Source: Actinomadura cremea (GTDB taxonomy: Bacteria > Actinomycetota > Actinomycetes > Streptosporangiales > Streptosporangiaceae). Taken from it: a DNA stretch of 64,000 nt. Position 1 is the stretch's first letter, and each line of letters starts with the position of its first letter. The notes under the pieces are model-generated. The model saw only the letters and a program-made list of their open reading frames with translations, searched no databases and had not been told where the DNA came from. The position numbers were made by a program, and so were the translations under genes. Where the stretch lies: positions 62,001 to 126,000 of the forward strand of contig NZ_BMRF01000019.1 in assembly GCF_014648495.1 (NCBI RefSeq), written 5' to 3'. Positions 40,689 through 48,307 of the stretch are shown here, piece after piece.

Positions 40689-42146
40689 ATGCCGCGAACC
40701 GCCGCAGAGACCCCGCTCACAGGGGCGACGAGCCCGGCACTCGACGACCTCCTGAAGCGTGGCCGCGCCCAAGGGCGCCTGTCGCTCGACGAGGTCCGGG
40801 GGGCCTTCGAATCGGCTGGCATCAGCCCGGCCCAGGGACGCTCCATCCTGCGTGAGCTGTCCGAGGCCGGCATCAGCCTCGCCGGCGACAGCGACGCCGG
40901 CCGCAAGGCCGGCTCCGCCGCCGCGACGGCCGCCGCCCCGGCGGGCGGCACCGCGCACCCGGCCGACCACCCGGCCGGCGCGGACGTCCCCTCCCCCGCC
41001 CGCAAGCGGCCCGCGAAGAAGACCACCGCCAGGAAGGCGGCCGCGAAGACCGGCGCCGGGACCGGCGCCGCGAGGGGCGCCGGCAAGGCGGCCCGCGACG
41101 GCGACGCGGGCGGCCCGGCCGCCGACGAGTCGTTCGAGGTCACCGAGGTCGAGGCCGCCGGCAAGGCCGCGGACAGGGCGGCCGAGGCCGTCGTCGAAAC
41201 GGCCGCCGACGCCCCGGCCGACCTGGACGACCAGTCGACCACCATGGGCGACTCGGTCCACACCTACCTGAAGGCGATCGGACGCCGCCAGCTGCTGACC
41301 GCCGAGCAGGAGGTCGACCTCGCCAAGCGCATCGAGGCCGGCCTGTACGCCGAGCACAAGCTCGAGACCGAGGAGCTGCCCTCCGCGCTGCGCCTCGACC
41401 TCGAGTGGGTCGCCGCCGACGGCCGCCGCGCCAAGGCCCACATGCTGGAGGCCAACCTCCGGCTCGTGGTGTCGGTCGCCAAGAAGTACTCCGACCGCGG
41501 CCTGTCCCTGCTGGACGTCGTCCAGGAGGGCAACCTCGGGCTGATCCGCGCCGTGGAGAAGTTCGACTACTCCAAGGGCTACAAGTTCTCCACCTACGCC
41601 ATGTGGTGGATCCGCCAGGCCATACAGCGCGGCTTCGCCGACTCGGCCCGCACCATCCGGTTGCCGGTGCACGTGCTGGAGATGCTCAGCAAGCTGAGCC
41701 GCGTCGAGCGCGACATGCACCAGCGGCTGGGCCGCGAGCCCACCCCCGAAGAACTGGCCGTCGAACTCGACAAGAGCCCCGAGCAGGTCCGCGAGCTGCT
41801 GCGCACCAGCCGCCAGCCGATCAGCCTGGACTCCACCATCGGCGAGGACGGCGAGACCCGCATCGGCGACCTGATCGAGGACACCGACAGCCCCGAGGCC
41901 TCCGAGCTGGTGGACCGCCAGCTCATGGCCGACCAGCTGCGCCGCACCCTCGACATCCTGTCCCCGCGCGAGGCCAAGATCATGGCGATGCGGTTCGGGC
42001 TGTACGACGGGACGCCCCGCACGCTCGACGAGATCGGCCGCGCCCTCGGGCTGACCCGGGAGCGGATCCGGCAGCTGGAGAAGGAGTCGCTGTCGAAGCT
42101 GCGGCACCCCAGCAACGCGCGCCCGCTGCTGGACTTCGCCGTCTGA
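40689..42146 (+). CDS. RNA polymerase sigma-70 factor, primary type (RpoD/HrdB-like)
   Basis: 485 residues. Region 1.1-like helices ([24 protein letters not shown] shortened) are followed by an Ala/Lys/Pro-rich linker. Region 1.2 follows ([16 protein letters not shown]), then region 2 with [20 protein letters not shown] and [14 protein letters not shown] (-10 recognition), region 3, and region 4.2 [18 protein letters not shown] (-35 recognition). All primary-sigma features are present. The C-terminus [15 protein letters not shown] differs from the usual HrdB ending, so it may be a second, HrdB-like factor rather than the essential one. ATG 40689 has a GGGAGGGGGG ribosome site; ATG 40620 in frame does not. 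It is followed by a strong terminator. Confidence 0.88.
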   Translation: MPRTAAETPLTGATSPALDDLLKRGRAQGRLSLDEVRGAFESAGISPAQGRSILRELSEAGISLAGDSDAGRKAGSAAATAAAPAGGTAHPADHPAGADVPSPARKRPAKKTTARKAAAKTGAGTGAARGAGKAARDGDAGGPAADESFEVTEVEAAGKAADRAAEAVVETAADAPADLDDQSTTMGDSVHTYLKAIGRRQLLTAEQEVDLAKRIEAGLYAEHKLETEELPSALRLDLEWVAADGRRAKAHMLEANLRLVVSVAKKYSDRGLSLLDVVQEGNLGLIRAVEKFDYSKGYKFSTYAMWWIRQAIQRGFADSARTIRLPVHVLEMLSKLSRVERDMHQRLGREPTPEELAVELDKSPEQVRELLRTSRQPISLDSTIGEDGETRIGDLIEDTDSPEASELVDRQLMADQLRRTLDILSPREAKIMAMRFGLYDGTPRTLDEIGRALGLTRERIRQLEKESLSKLRHPSNARPLLDFAV

Positions 42147-42175
42147 CCGTCCGTCCGTCCGCTGGAGAGCGGGCG

Positions 42176-42211
42176 AAGGGCCCGCCGGACCACGGTGTCC
42201 GGCGGGCCCTT
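42176..42211 (+). terminator. Strong intrinsic terminator after the sigma factor gene
   Basis: AAGGGCCCGCCGGAC (42176-42190) pairs perfectly over 15 bp with 42197-42211 across a 6-base loop, 29 bases after the stop codon. It also stands 53 bases past the stop of the convergent phytase-like gene, so it may serve both strands. Confidence 0.8.
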
Positions 42212-42263
42212 CGCGTCCTCGGCGCCCGCTGGACGGGCGCGCGGCGAACCGTGCGACGGGACG

Positions 42264-43475
42264 TCAGCGCGTCCGCACGGCGAACGCGAGGAACTGGGTG
42301 ACCTCGCGGCCGTCGAAGTTGTCGTCGGAACCGATCAGCAGCGTCCGCTCCCCCGTCCGCAGGCGCGGCCCCCAGGCCATCGCCTCCAGGTTCTGCGCCG
42401 GGTCCGCGTACCGGCCGAGGTCGGCGACCAGCCGCTTGGTCACCGGACGGTACGGGGCGCCGTCCAGGCGGTCGCGCCGCACCACGTCGGTGGCGCCCCG
42501 GGTGTCGAACGCGTACAGCCCCACCCGGTACCCGACGCCCTCCATCCAGGAGCGCTCCAGCGCCAGGTACCGGTGGTCGTCGATCGCGACGATCTCCGAG
42601 ACCCCGCTGTCGGCGTGCCCGTCCGCGGGGACCGGCGCCGCCGGGAGCGCCTCCACGCGGTAGACGTGCTGGGCGCGCAGGTCGCCGTCGCGGTTCCACA
42701 GGGTCAGCCGGACGGGCGCGCCCCGCTCGGCCGTGGGCGGCGTGCCGTCCTCGTACCGCGGCCCCTCGGCCATCGCGGCGATCCGGTGCGGCGCGATCGC
42801 GACGGCCTCGAAGCCGTAGTTGCGGCGCGGCCCCCGGTTCTCGGTGGTCTGCTCGAGGTTCGCGGGGAGCCGGAGCGCGCCGCGGTGCTCCCCGTCCGTC
42901 CCGGCCCACTGGACGGACAGCGGCGACAGCGCGATGTCCGGATGGGTCTCGTCGGGGCGGTCGCCCTCGTTGCCCCACAGCAGCCGGTTCCCGCGCGAGT
43001 CGAACCGGATGGCCTCCGGGTCGGCCGATCCGGGCTTGCCGAACCCCGGGTACGGGGAGCCGTCCGGCTGCTTCAGCGTGTGGACGCCGCTGATCCGCAC
43101 GCCGGAGAACGCGCCGGTCTCCGGGTCGATGTCCACGCGGCCGGTGTAGAAGCGGGCCGGGTCGTACCGCCACCTGTCGTCGGAGACGAAGTACCAGGTG
43201 CCCGTGCGCGGGTCCCGGTCCATGCCCGACAGCCCGCCGACGGTCGTCCCCTCGAACTCCATCATGTGCGGCAGCCGCCGCTCCCCGAGGAACCGCGTGA
43301 GCCGGACGCCCCCCGGCGCCGCGGCGGGGCGCGGGCCCGGCCCCGCGGCCGGCGCAGCGGGCGATGCCGCGGCCGCCTCGGCGCGGGGCACCGCCACCGC
43401 GGCCGGCGCCGACCCCGCCACGAACACCGCGGCGGCCACCACTGCGCCGCCCCGAAGAATCTTCTTGTCGTCCAC
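42264..43475 (-). CDS. Secreted esterase-like/phytase-like beta-propeller protein
   Basis: 403 residues. A signal peptide (basic KKILRGG, core AVVAAAVFVAGSAPAAVAV, Ala-rich cleavage region) exports it. The mature part matches the esterase-like activity of phytase family (PF13449): GLSGMDRDPRTGTWYFVSDD near the start, ADPEAIRFDSRGNRLLWGNEGD, NYGFEAVAIAPH, YLALERSWMEGVGYRVGLY in the middle and NLEAMAWGPRL near the end. Members are secreted and may hydrolyse phosphate esters; activity is largely untested. GTG 43475 follows a GGAGG ribosome site. It is convergent with the sigma factor gene. Confidence 0.85.
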   Translation of the reverse strand: MDDKKILRGGAVVAAAVFVAGSAPAAVAVPRAEAAAASPAAPAAGPGPRPAAAPGGVRLTRFLGERRLPHMMEFEGTTVGGLSGMDRDPRTGTWYFVSDDRWRYDPARFYTGRVDIDPETGAFSGVRISGVHTLKQPDGSPYPGFGKPGSADPEAIRFDSRGNRLLWGNEGDRPDETHPDIALSPLSVQWAGTDGEHRGALRLPANLEQTTENRGPRRNYGFEAVAIAPHRIAAMAEGPRYEDGTPPTAERGAPVRLTLWNRDGDLRAQHVYRVEALPAAPVPADGHADSGVSEIVAIDDHRYLALERSWMEGVGYRVGLYAFDTRGATDVVRRDRLDGAPYRPVTKRLVADLGRYADPAQNLEAMAWGPRLRTGERTLLIGSDDNFDGREVTQFLAFAVRTR

Positions 43476-43627
43476 CCGGCCTCCGTCGCCCTGTGCAGTC
43501 GTTTGATCACTCTTCGCACGGGCCAGTATCGCCCAAGAGCCGGGCCCACGGCGCGTTTTCCGCGACGTGGCGCCGGACGGGCGTCGGAACGGCGGCCGGA
43601 TCCGCCGGGCGGGAGCGGGCAGACCGG

Positions 43628-44854
43628 TCAGCCGGCGGGGACGGAGGCGCTCTGGCGGGGGTCGCAGGCGAGCCGGTAGCCGCGCTTGACCACCGTCTCC
43701 ACGATGCCGGGGCTGCCCAGGCCGCGCCGGAGCCGCGCGACCGCCATCTCCACCGCGTGCTCGTCGGCCTGCGGGCGGGCCAGGACGCCCGCGCCGCCGA
43801 GCCCCGGACCGCCGGCCGCGCCGCCCGTCCCCGAGGCGTCGGCGGTGCGGAGCGGCCGTCCCGGGAGCGCCCCCGACAGCTCCGCCCGCGACACCACGTG
43901 CCCCGGGCGCCGCGCCAGCGCCCGCAGGATCGCCATGGGCGCGGGCGCGATCGGGCGCAGCTGCCCCTCCAGGACGACCGCGTGCCCGCGCAGCTCCAGC
44001 GCCAGCCCGCGGACCCGCAGCCGGCGGGCCCGCCGTCTGGGCAGGTCGGCGGCCAGCGTCCGCACCAGCGCGCCGAGCCTGGCCCGTTCGGGCTGGACGG
44101 TCGGGACGCCGCGGGCGGTCAGCTCCGCCGCGGTGACCGGGCCGACGCACGCGGCGACCAGCGGGCCGCGCATGGCCTCCAGCAGCGGCTCGCCGAGCCC
44201 GTCCGCCGCGGCCGCCGCCAGCGTCGCGGCGACCGCCGGGGCGCTGGTGAAGGTGATCGCGTCGACCGTCCCGGCGACGGCCTGCCCGACGAGCCGGTGC
44301 AGCGGCGTCGGATCGTCGGCGGGCGCCCACCGGTACACCGCGACCTCGACGACCTCGGCGCCGGCGGCCCGCAGCGCGCCGGTCAGCTCCGGCTGCCGGT
44401 CGCCGTACAGCTGCACGGCGACGCGGGTGCCGCGCAGGTCGCCCTCGGCCAGCAGGTGCCGCAGGACCTCGGCCGTCCCCTCCGACTCCGGCGACCACCG
44501 TTCCCGCAGCCCCGCCGAGCGGACGGCGCCGCGCGCCTTCGGCCCGCGCGTCACCACGGCGGCCTCGCCGAGGCGCGCGACGAGCTCGTCGCGCATCCCC
44601 CACCCGTCGGCGGTCTCCAGCCAGGCGCGGAACCCGATCCCGGTGGTGACGACGACGTGGTCGAGCGGCGCCGCCAGGCACGCGCGGGTCGCCTCCAGGA
44701 GTCCCGTGTCGTCGGCGAGCGGGACCAGCCGGATCGCCGGCGCGAGCACCACCCGGGCGCCGCGCCGCTCGAGCAGCGTCGCGAGCTCCTCCTGGCGGCG
44801 GGCCGCGGTCACGCCGACGGCGAACCCGGCCAGCGCGTCACCGACGGTGCTCAT
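43628..44854 (-). CDS. Uroporphyrinogen-III synthase (HemD) fused to an OmpR/PhoB DNA-binding domain
   Basis: 408 residues. Residues about 10-270 are a HemD-type fold (AVGVTAARRQEELATLLERRGA, VVTTGIGFRAWLE, VDAITFTSAPAVAATLAAA). Residues about 300-400 are a winged helix (LTAPMAILRALARRPGHVVSRAELSGALPG-like opening, HAVEMAVARLRRGLG, VETVVKRGYRLA). The same fusion exists in mycobacteria (Rv0260c) and beside nitrite reductase genes. It is thought to regulate nitrate/nitrite assimilation, perhaps sensing siroheme precursors. Its start overlaps the end of nirD by 17 bases, which ties it to nitrite reduction. No response-regulator receiver domain is present. Confidence 0.85.
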   Translation of the reverse strand: MSTVGDALAGFAVGVTAARRQEELATLLERRGARVVLAPAIRLVPLADDTGLLEATRACLAAPLDHVVVTTGIGFRAWLETADGWGMRDELVARLGEAAVVTRGPKARGAVRSAGLRERWSPESEGTAEVLRHLLAEGDLRGTRVAVQLYGDRQPELTGALRAAGAEVVEVAVYRWAPADDPTPLHRLVGQAVAGTVDAITFTSAPAVAATLAAAAADGLGEPLLEAMRGPLVAACVGPVTAAELTARGVPTVQPERARLGALVRTLAADLPRRRARRLRVRGLALELRGHAVVLEGQLRPIAPAPMAILRALARRPGHVVSRAELSGALPGRPLRTADASGTGGAAGGPGLGGAGVLARPQADEHAVEMAVARLRRGLGSPGIVETVVKRGYRLACDPRQSASVPAG

Positions 44855-45239
44855 CGGGGACCGCCACCTCCACCCGGCCGCCGGCGCGCCGGACGCCGAA
44901 CGCGGGAAGCGCCACCCGCGGATCGTCCAGGCAGACGCCGGTGCGCAGGTCGAACACCTGCTTGTACATCGGCGAGGCGACGGTCGGGACCCCGTCGCGG
45001 GTCCCGAGGATGCCGCGCGACAGGACGTGGGCGCCGCTGAACGGGTCCAGGTTCGACAGCGCGTACAGGTCGCCGTCGAAGGTGCGGAACAGCGCCACCT
45101 GGGTCCCGCCGATCATCGCGCAGACGCCGCGCTCGGGGATCAGGTCGGTGTAGGCGCACACATCGGACCAGCGAAGATCCGACCGGACGGACTGGGGAGC
45201 GCGGGCCTCGGGTGCGAGGGTCGCTTCGGTCGTGCTCAT
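44838..45239 (-). CDS. nirD: Nitrite reductase small subunit NirD
   Basis: 133 residues with a Rieske-like fold (SDVCAYTDLIPERGVCAMIGG, VALFRTFDGDLYALSNLDPFSGAHVL in parts, MYKQVFDLRTGVCLDDP). As usual in NirD, the cysteine/histidine iron ligands of true Rieske proteins are replaced. It partners the siroheme subunit NirB to reduce nitrite to ammonium with NAD(P)H. NirB is not encoded next to it here, which is unusual. ATG 45239 has an AGGAGG ten bases upstream. Between it and the nitrate reductase gene are 100 bases containing a 13-bp direct repeat. Confidence 0.88.
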   Translation of the reverse strand: MSTTEATLAPEARAPQSVRSDLRWSDVCAYTDLIPERGVCAMIGGTQVALFRTFDGDLYALSNLDPFSGAHVLSRGILGTRDGVPTVASPMYKQVFDLRTGVCLDDPRVALPAFGVRRAGGRVEVAVPDEHRR

Positions 45240-45251
45240 CGTGCGGCAACC

Positions 45252-45282
45252 TCCTGGCTCGTGACCACTTCCTGGCTCGTGA
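45252..45282. repeat. 13-bp direct repeat in the nirD leader
   Basis: TCCTGGCTCGTGA at 45252-45264 and 45270-45282, spaced 18 bp. On the transcript the promoter-proximal site of nirD includes its AGGAGG. It could be a regulator site or a recent duplication. Confidence 0.5.
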
Positions 45283-45338
45283 TCGGTTCGATCCTCGGCA
45301 GGGGCGGTTTCGCGATTGGGTCCCTTCTGTCACCGGCG

Positions 45339-45349
45339 TGTTAAAAGAC
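45339..45349 (-). promoter_or_regulatory. CTTTTAACACG motif upstream of nirD
   Basis: On the coding strand CTTTTAACACG spans the stop codon of the nitrate reductase gene and lies about 100 bases before nirD. The same 11-mer occurs 50-60 bases before the nitrate reductase start (47509-47519). It may mark a shared regulator site. Confidence 0.35.
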
Positions 45350-47458
45350 GCTCACGGCGGCGGGGCGCCCGGCGGGCTCCAGCCGCACCGCGCACACCTT
45401 GAACTCGGGCATCCTGGACACCGGGTCGAGGGCCGGGTTGGTGAGCAGGTTCGCGCGCCCGTCCCCCGCCCAGTGGAACGGCATGAACACCGTGTCGGGC
45501 CGGATCGCCTCGGTGAGCCGCGCGGTCGCGAGCGCCTCGCCGCGGCGGCTGCGCAGCCGCACCGCGTCGCCGTCCTCGACGTCCAGGCGTCCGGCCAGGT
45601 CGGGGTGCAGCTCCACGAACGGTCCCGGCTCGGCCTCGGCCAGCGCCGGGACGCGCCGGGTCTGCGCGCCCGACTGGTACTGGGCCAGGACCCGCCCGGT
45701 CGTCAGGTAGACGGGGTAGTCGGCGTCGACCTCCTCGTCGGGGCCGCGGTGTCCGACGGGGACGAAGCGCGCGCGCCCGTCCGGTGTCGGGAACCGGTCC
45801 AGGAACGGGCGGGGCGTGCCGGGGTGGCGCGGGGACGGGCACGGCCAGAACAGCCCGCCCTCGCGCTCGATCCGGCGATAGTCCATGCCGGAGTAGTCGG
45901 CGGGGCCGCCGGCGCTCGCGCGGCGCAGCTCGGCGAACACCTCCTCCGCGTCGTCCGGCCACTCCCCCGGCGCCTCCAGCCGCCGCGCGAGCTCCGACAG
46001 GATCCGCAGGTCGGTGCGGACGCCGTCCGGCGGCGCGAGCGCCCGGTTGCGGCGGAGCACCCGGCCCTCCAGGTTCGTCATCGTGCCGGACTCCTCCGCC
46101 CACTGCGCCGACGGCAGCACCACGTCGGCGTGCGCGGCCGTCTCCGAGGGGACGAAGTCGGCGACCACCAGCAGGTCGAGGGCGGCGAGGCGCTCCTCGA
46201 CGGCGGCGGCGTCCGGGGACGACACCACCGGGTTGGAGCCGAACAGCAGCAGCGCGCGCGGCCCGGCCGGTGCGCCGAGCGCCGACAGCAGCTCGTACGC
46301 GGACCGTCCGGGGCCGGGCAGCGAATCGGGGTCGACGCCCCATACCCGTGCGACGTGCGCGCGCGCCGCCGGGTCGTCGATCCGCCGGTAGCCGGGAAGC
46401 TGGTCGGCCTTCTGCCCGTGCTCACGGCCGCCCTGCCCGTTGCCCTGCCCGGTCAGGCACCCGTATCCCGATCCGGCGCGGCCCGGCAGCCCGAGCGCGA
46501 GCGCGAGGTTGATGAACGCGCTGACGGTACCGGTGCCGTGGGCGTGCTGCTCGGCGCCCCGTCCGGTGAGGACGTGCGCGCGGTCCGCGCCCTCGAGGAG
46601 CCGGACGGCCTCGCGCATCAGCGGGACGGGCACGCCGGTGATGTGCTCGACGCGGTCCGGCCAGTAGGAGTTCACGGCCGTGCGGACGGCGTCGAACCCG
46701 GTGGTGCGGGCCGCGATGTAGCCGTCGTCGGTCAGGCCCTCGGCGAGGACCAGGTGCAGCAGCCCGTTGGCGAGCGCCAGGTCGGTGCCCGGGAGCGGCT
46801 GCAGGTGCAGGTCGGCCTGCCGGGCGGTGGCGGTGCGGCGCGGGTCCACCACGATGAGGGCGCCGCCGCCGTCGCGCATGGCGGTGAGGTGCCGCATGAA
46901 CGGCGGCATGGTCTCGGCCACGTTCCCGCCCGCCAGCAGGACCGCGCCGGACTCGGCGAGATCGGTGACCGGGCCGGGCAGCCCGCGGTCCAGCCCGAAC
47001 GCCCGTCCGGCCGCCGCCGCGGCCGACGACATGCAGTACCGGCCGTTGTAGTCGATCTGCGACGTGCCGAGCGCGACCCGGGCGAACTTCCCGAGCGTGT
47101 ACGCCTTCTCGTTCGTCAGGGATCCGCCGCCGAACACCGCGACCGAGTCCGGCCCGTGCGCGTCCCGCAGCCCGCGCAGCTCCCCCGCCACGCGGTCGAG
47201 CGCCTCGTCCCACGTGCACGGCTCCAGCGGCGCGTCCCGGCTCTTGCGCATCAGCGGGGCCGTGAGCCGGTCGGGCACGGTGAGCAGTTCCGCGGACGTC
47301 CAGCCCTTCCGGCACAGCCCGCCCTGGTTGGCGGGGACGTCGTCGCGCGGCGTCACCTCGACGGGAGCGGCATCGGGAGACGTACCCGGGGCGGCGGGAG
47401 TGAGGGTCATGCCGCACTGCAGGGCGCAGTACGGGCAGTGCGTGGGTGTCCCGATCAT
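45341..47458 (-). CDS. Assimilatory nitrate reductase catalytic subunit (molybdopterin oxidoreductase)
   Basis: 705 residues. The N-terminal 4Fe-4S site is CPYCALQC with a fourth Cys in GLCRKGW. The Mo-bisMGD domains contain TWDEALDRVAGELRGL, FGGGSLTNEKAYTLGKFAR, DYNGRYCMSSAAAA and, near the end, LTTGRVLAQYQSGAQTRR and DTVFMPFHWAG. This is the NasA/NarB type, reducing nitrate to nitrite in the cytoplasm. The C-terminal FAD/2Fe-2S extension of some NasA proteins is absent. ATG 47458 matches the family N-terminus (MIGTPTHCPYC); the frame to 47491 adds nothing recognisable. It lies upstream of nirD and the HemD-regulator gene on the same strand. Confidence 0.88.
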   Translation of the reverse strand: MIGTPTHCPYCALQCGMTLTPAAPGTSPDAAPVEVTPRDDVPANQGGLCRKGWTSAELLTVPDRLTAPLMRKSRDAPLEPCTWDEALDRVAGELRGLRDAHGPDSVAVFGGGSLTNEKAYTLGKFARVALGTSQIDYNGRYCMSSAAAAAGRAFGLDRGLPGPVTDLAESGAVLLAGGNVAETMPPFMRHLTAMRDGGGALIVVDPRRTATARQADLHLQPLPGTDLALANGLLHLVLAEGLTDDGYIAARTTGFDAVRTAVNSYWPDRVEHITGVPVPLMREAVRLLEGADRAHVLTGRGAEQHAHGTGTVSAFINLALALGLPGRAGSGYGCLTGQGNGQGGREHGQKADQLPGYRRIDDPAARAHVARVWGVDPDSLPGPGRSAYELLSALGAPAGPRALLLFGSNPVVSSPDAAAVEERLAALDLLVVADFVPSETAAHADVVLPSAQWAEESGTMTNLEGRVLRRNRALAPPDGVRTDLRILSELARRLEAPGEWPDDAEEVFAELRRASAGGPADYSGMDYRRIEREGGLFWPCPSPRHPGTPRPFLDRFPTPDGRARFVPVGHRGPDEEVDADYPVYLTTGRVLAQYQSGAQTRRVPALAEAEPGPFVELHPDLAGRLDVEDGDAVRLRSRRGEALATARLTEAIRPDTVFMPFHWAGDGRANLLTNPALDPVSRMPEFKVCAVRLEPAGRPAAVSVF

Positions 47459-47508
47459 GCTCCGGAGCGTGCCCGGAGGCCGTTTCACCACCGATTCCCG
47501 CAGATGAC

Positions 47509-47519
47509 CGCCGTGTTAA
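47509..47519 (-). promoter_or_regulatory. CTTTTAACACG motif upstream of the nitrate reductase gene
   Basis: Second copy of the 11-mer found before nirD, here about 50 bases before the start codon. No regulator of the GlnR type could be matched to it by eye. Confidence 0.35.
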
Positions 47520-47600
47520 AAGGCGTGCACGCACCGCACACGGCGGCGGAACACTTCCTCACCGCGGGTGGGAATTTCAGCATCTGACGATCTCGGGTCA

Positions 47601-47616
47601 AGCGTTGTCGAACGCT
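47601..47616. promoter_or_regulatory. Inverted repeat AGCGTT-N4-AACGCT
   Basis: A perfect 6-bp inverted repeat with a GTCG spacer, in the 290-bp region between the divergent nitrate reductase and NUDIX genes. It is a plausible operator for either. Confidence 0.4.
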
Positions 47617-47738
47617 GTCATGGCCGTTTCGTCGCCTTTCACCCGATTACCGAACGGATTCGCGGTGACCCCGCGATCCGCCGGACGGATGCGGCCCCGG
47701 TCGCCCACCCCGTCCCGCCGCTCGATCAAGATCGCGCC

Positions 47739-47744
47739 TAACCT
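47739..47744 (+). promoter_or_regulatory. -10 element TAACCT, leaderless NUDIX gene
   Basis: TAACCT ends six bases before the ATG at 47751 with no ribosome site. Confidence 0.5.
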
Positions 47745-47750
47745 CGGTAC

Positions 47751-48272
47751 ATGCCCGACCTTGCCTACTACGCCTCACTGCCGCGCTCCCGCGGCGCCGC
47801 GGCGGCCCTGCTCCTGGACGACCTCGGGCGGGTCCTGCTGGTCAAGCCGACCTACAGCGAGGGCTGGTTCCTGCCCGGCGGGGTCATCGAGGCGGACGAG
47901 TCCCCCTTGGCGGCGTGCCTGCGCGAATGCGAGGAGGAACTCGCCCTCGTCCCCCGCCTGGACGGCCTGGTCTGCGTCGACTGGGGCTCCCCGCGCTCGG
48001 ACGGCATCGACTCCGTCAACGTCTTCGTCTTCGGCGGCTCCATCACCGGCGCGCAGGCGGACGCGATCCGGCTGCCGCCCGACGAGCTGTCCGACCACGT
48101 CCTGGTGGCGCCGGAGAAGATCCCCGAGCTGGCGCCGCCGCACGTCGCCCGGCGGATGGCACCGGCGCTGCGCGCCATGGCCGAGGGCCGCGCCGTCTAC
48201 CTCGAGGACGGCCGCGAGCAGCCGTTCGGCACCCCCGCCCTCGGGAGCCGCTTAGGGCCTGTCTCGAAGTGA
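47751..48272 (+). CDS. NUDIX hydrolase
   Basis: 173 residues. The Nudix box is complete (GVIEADE, seven residues, then REC-EEEL), giving the metal-binding loop-helix. It begins with RGAAAALLLDDLGRVLLVKPTYSEGWFLPGG in parts, a common N-terminal beta-strand block. It would hydrolyse a nucleoside diphosphate linked to another group (X); the substrate is not predictable. The start is fixed by a -10 element six bases upstream. Convergent with uvrA, 35 bases between stops. Confidence 0.85.
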   Translation: MPDLAYYASLPRSRGAAAALLLDDLGRVLLVKPTYSEGWFLPGGVIEADESPLAACLRECEEELALVPRLDGLVCVDWGSPRSDGIDSVNVFVFGGSITGAQADAIRLPPDELSDHVLVAPEKIPELAPPHVARRMAPALRAMAEGRAVYLEDGREQPFGTPALGSRLGPVSK

Positions 48273-48307
48273 GCCGAGCGGCGGCGTGTCCCGCCGGAGG
48301 CCGACCG

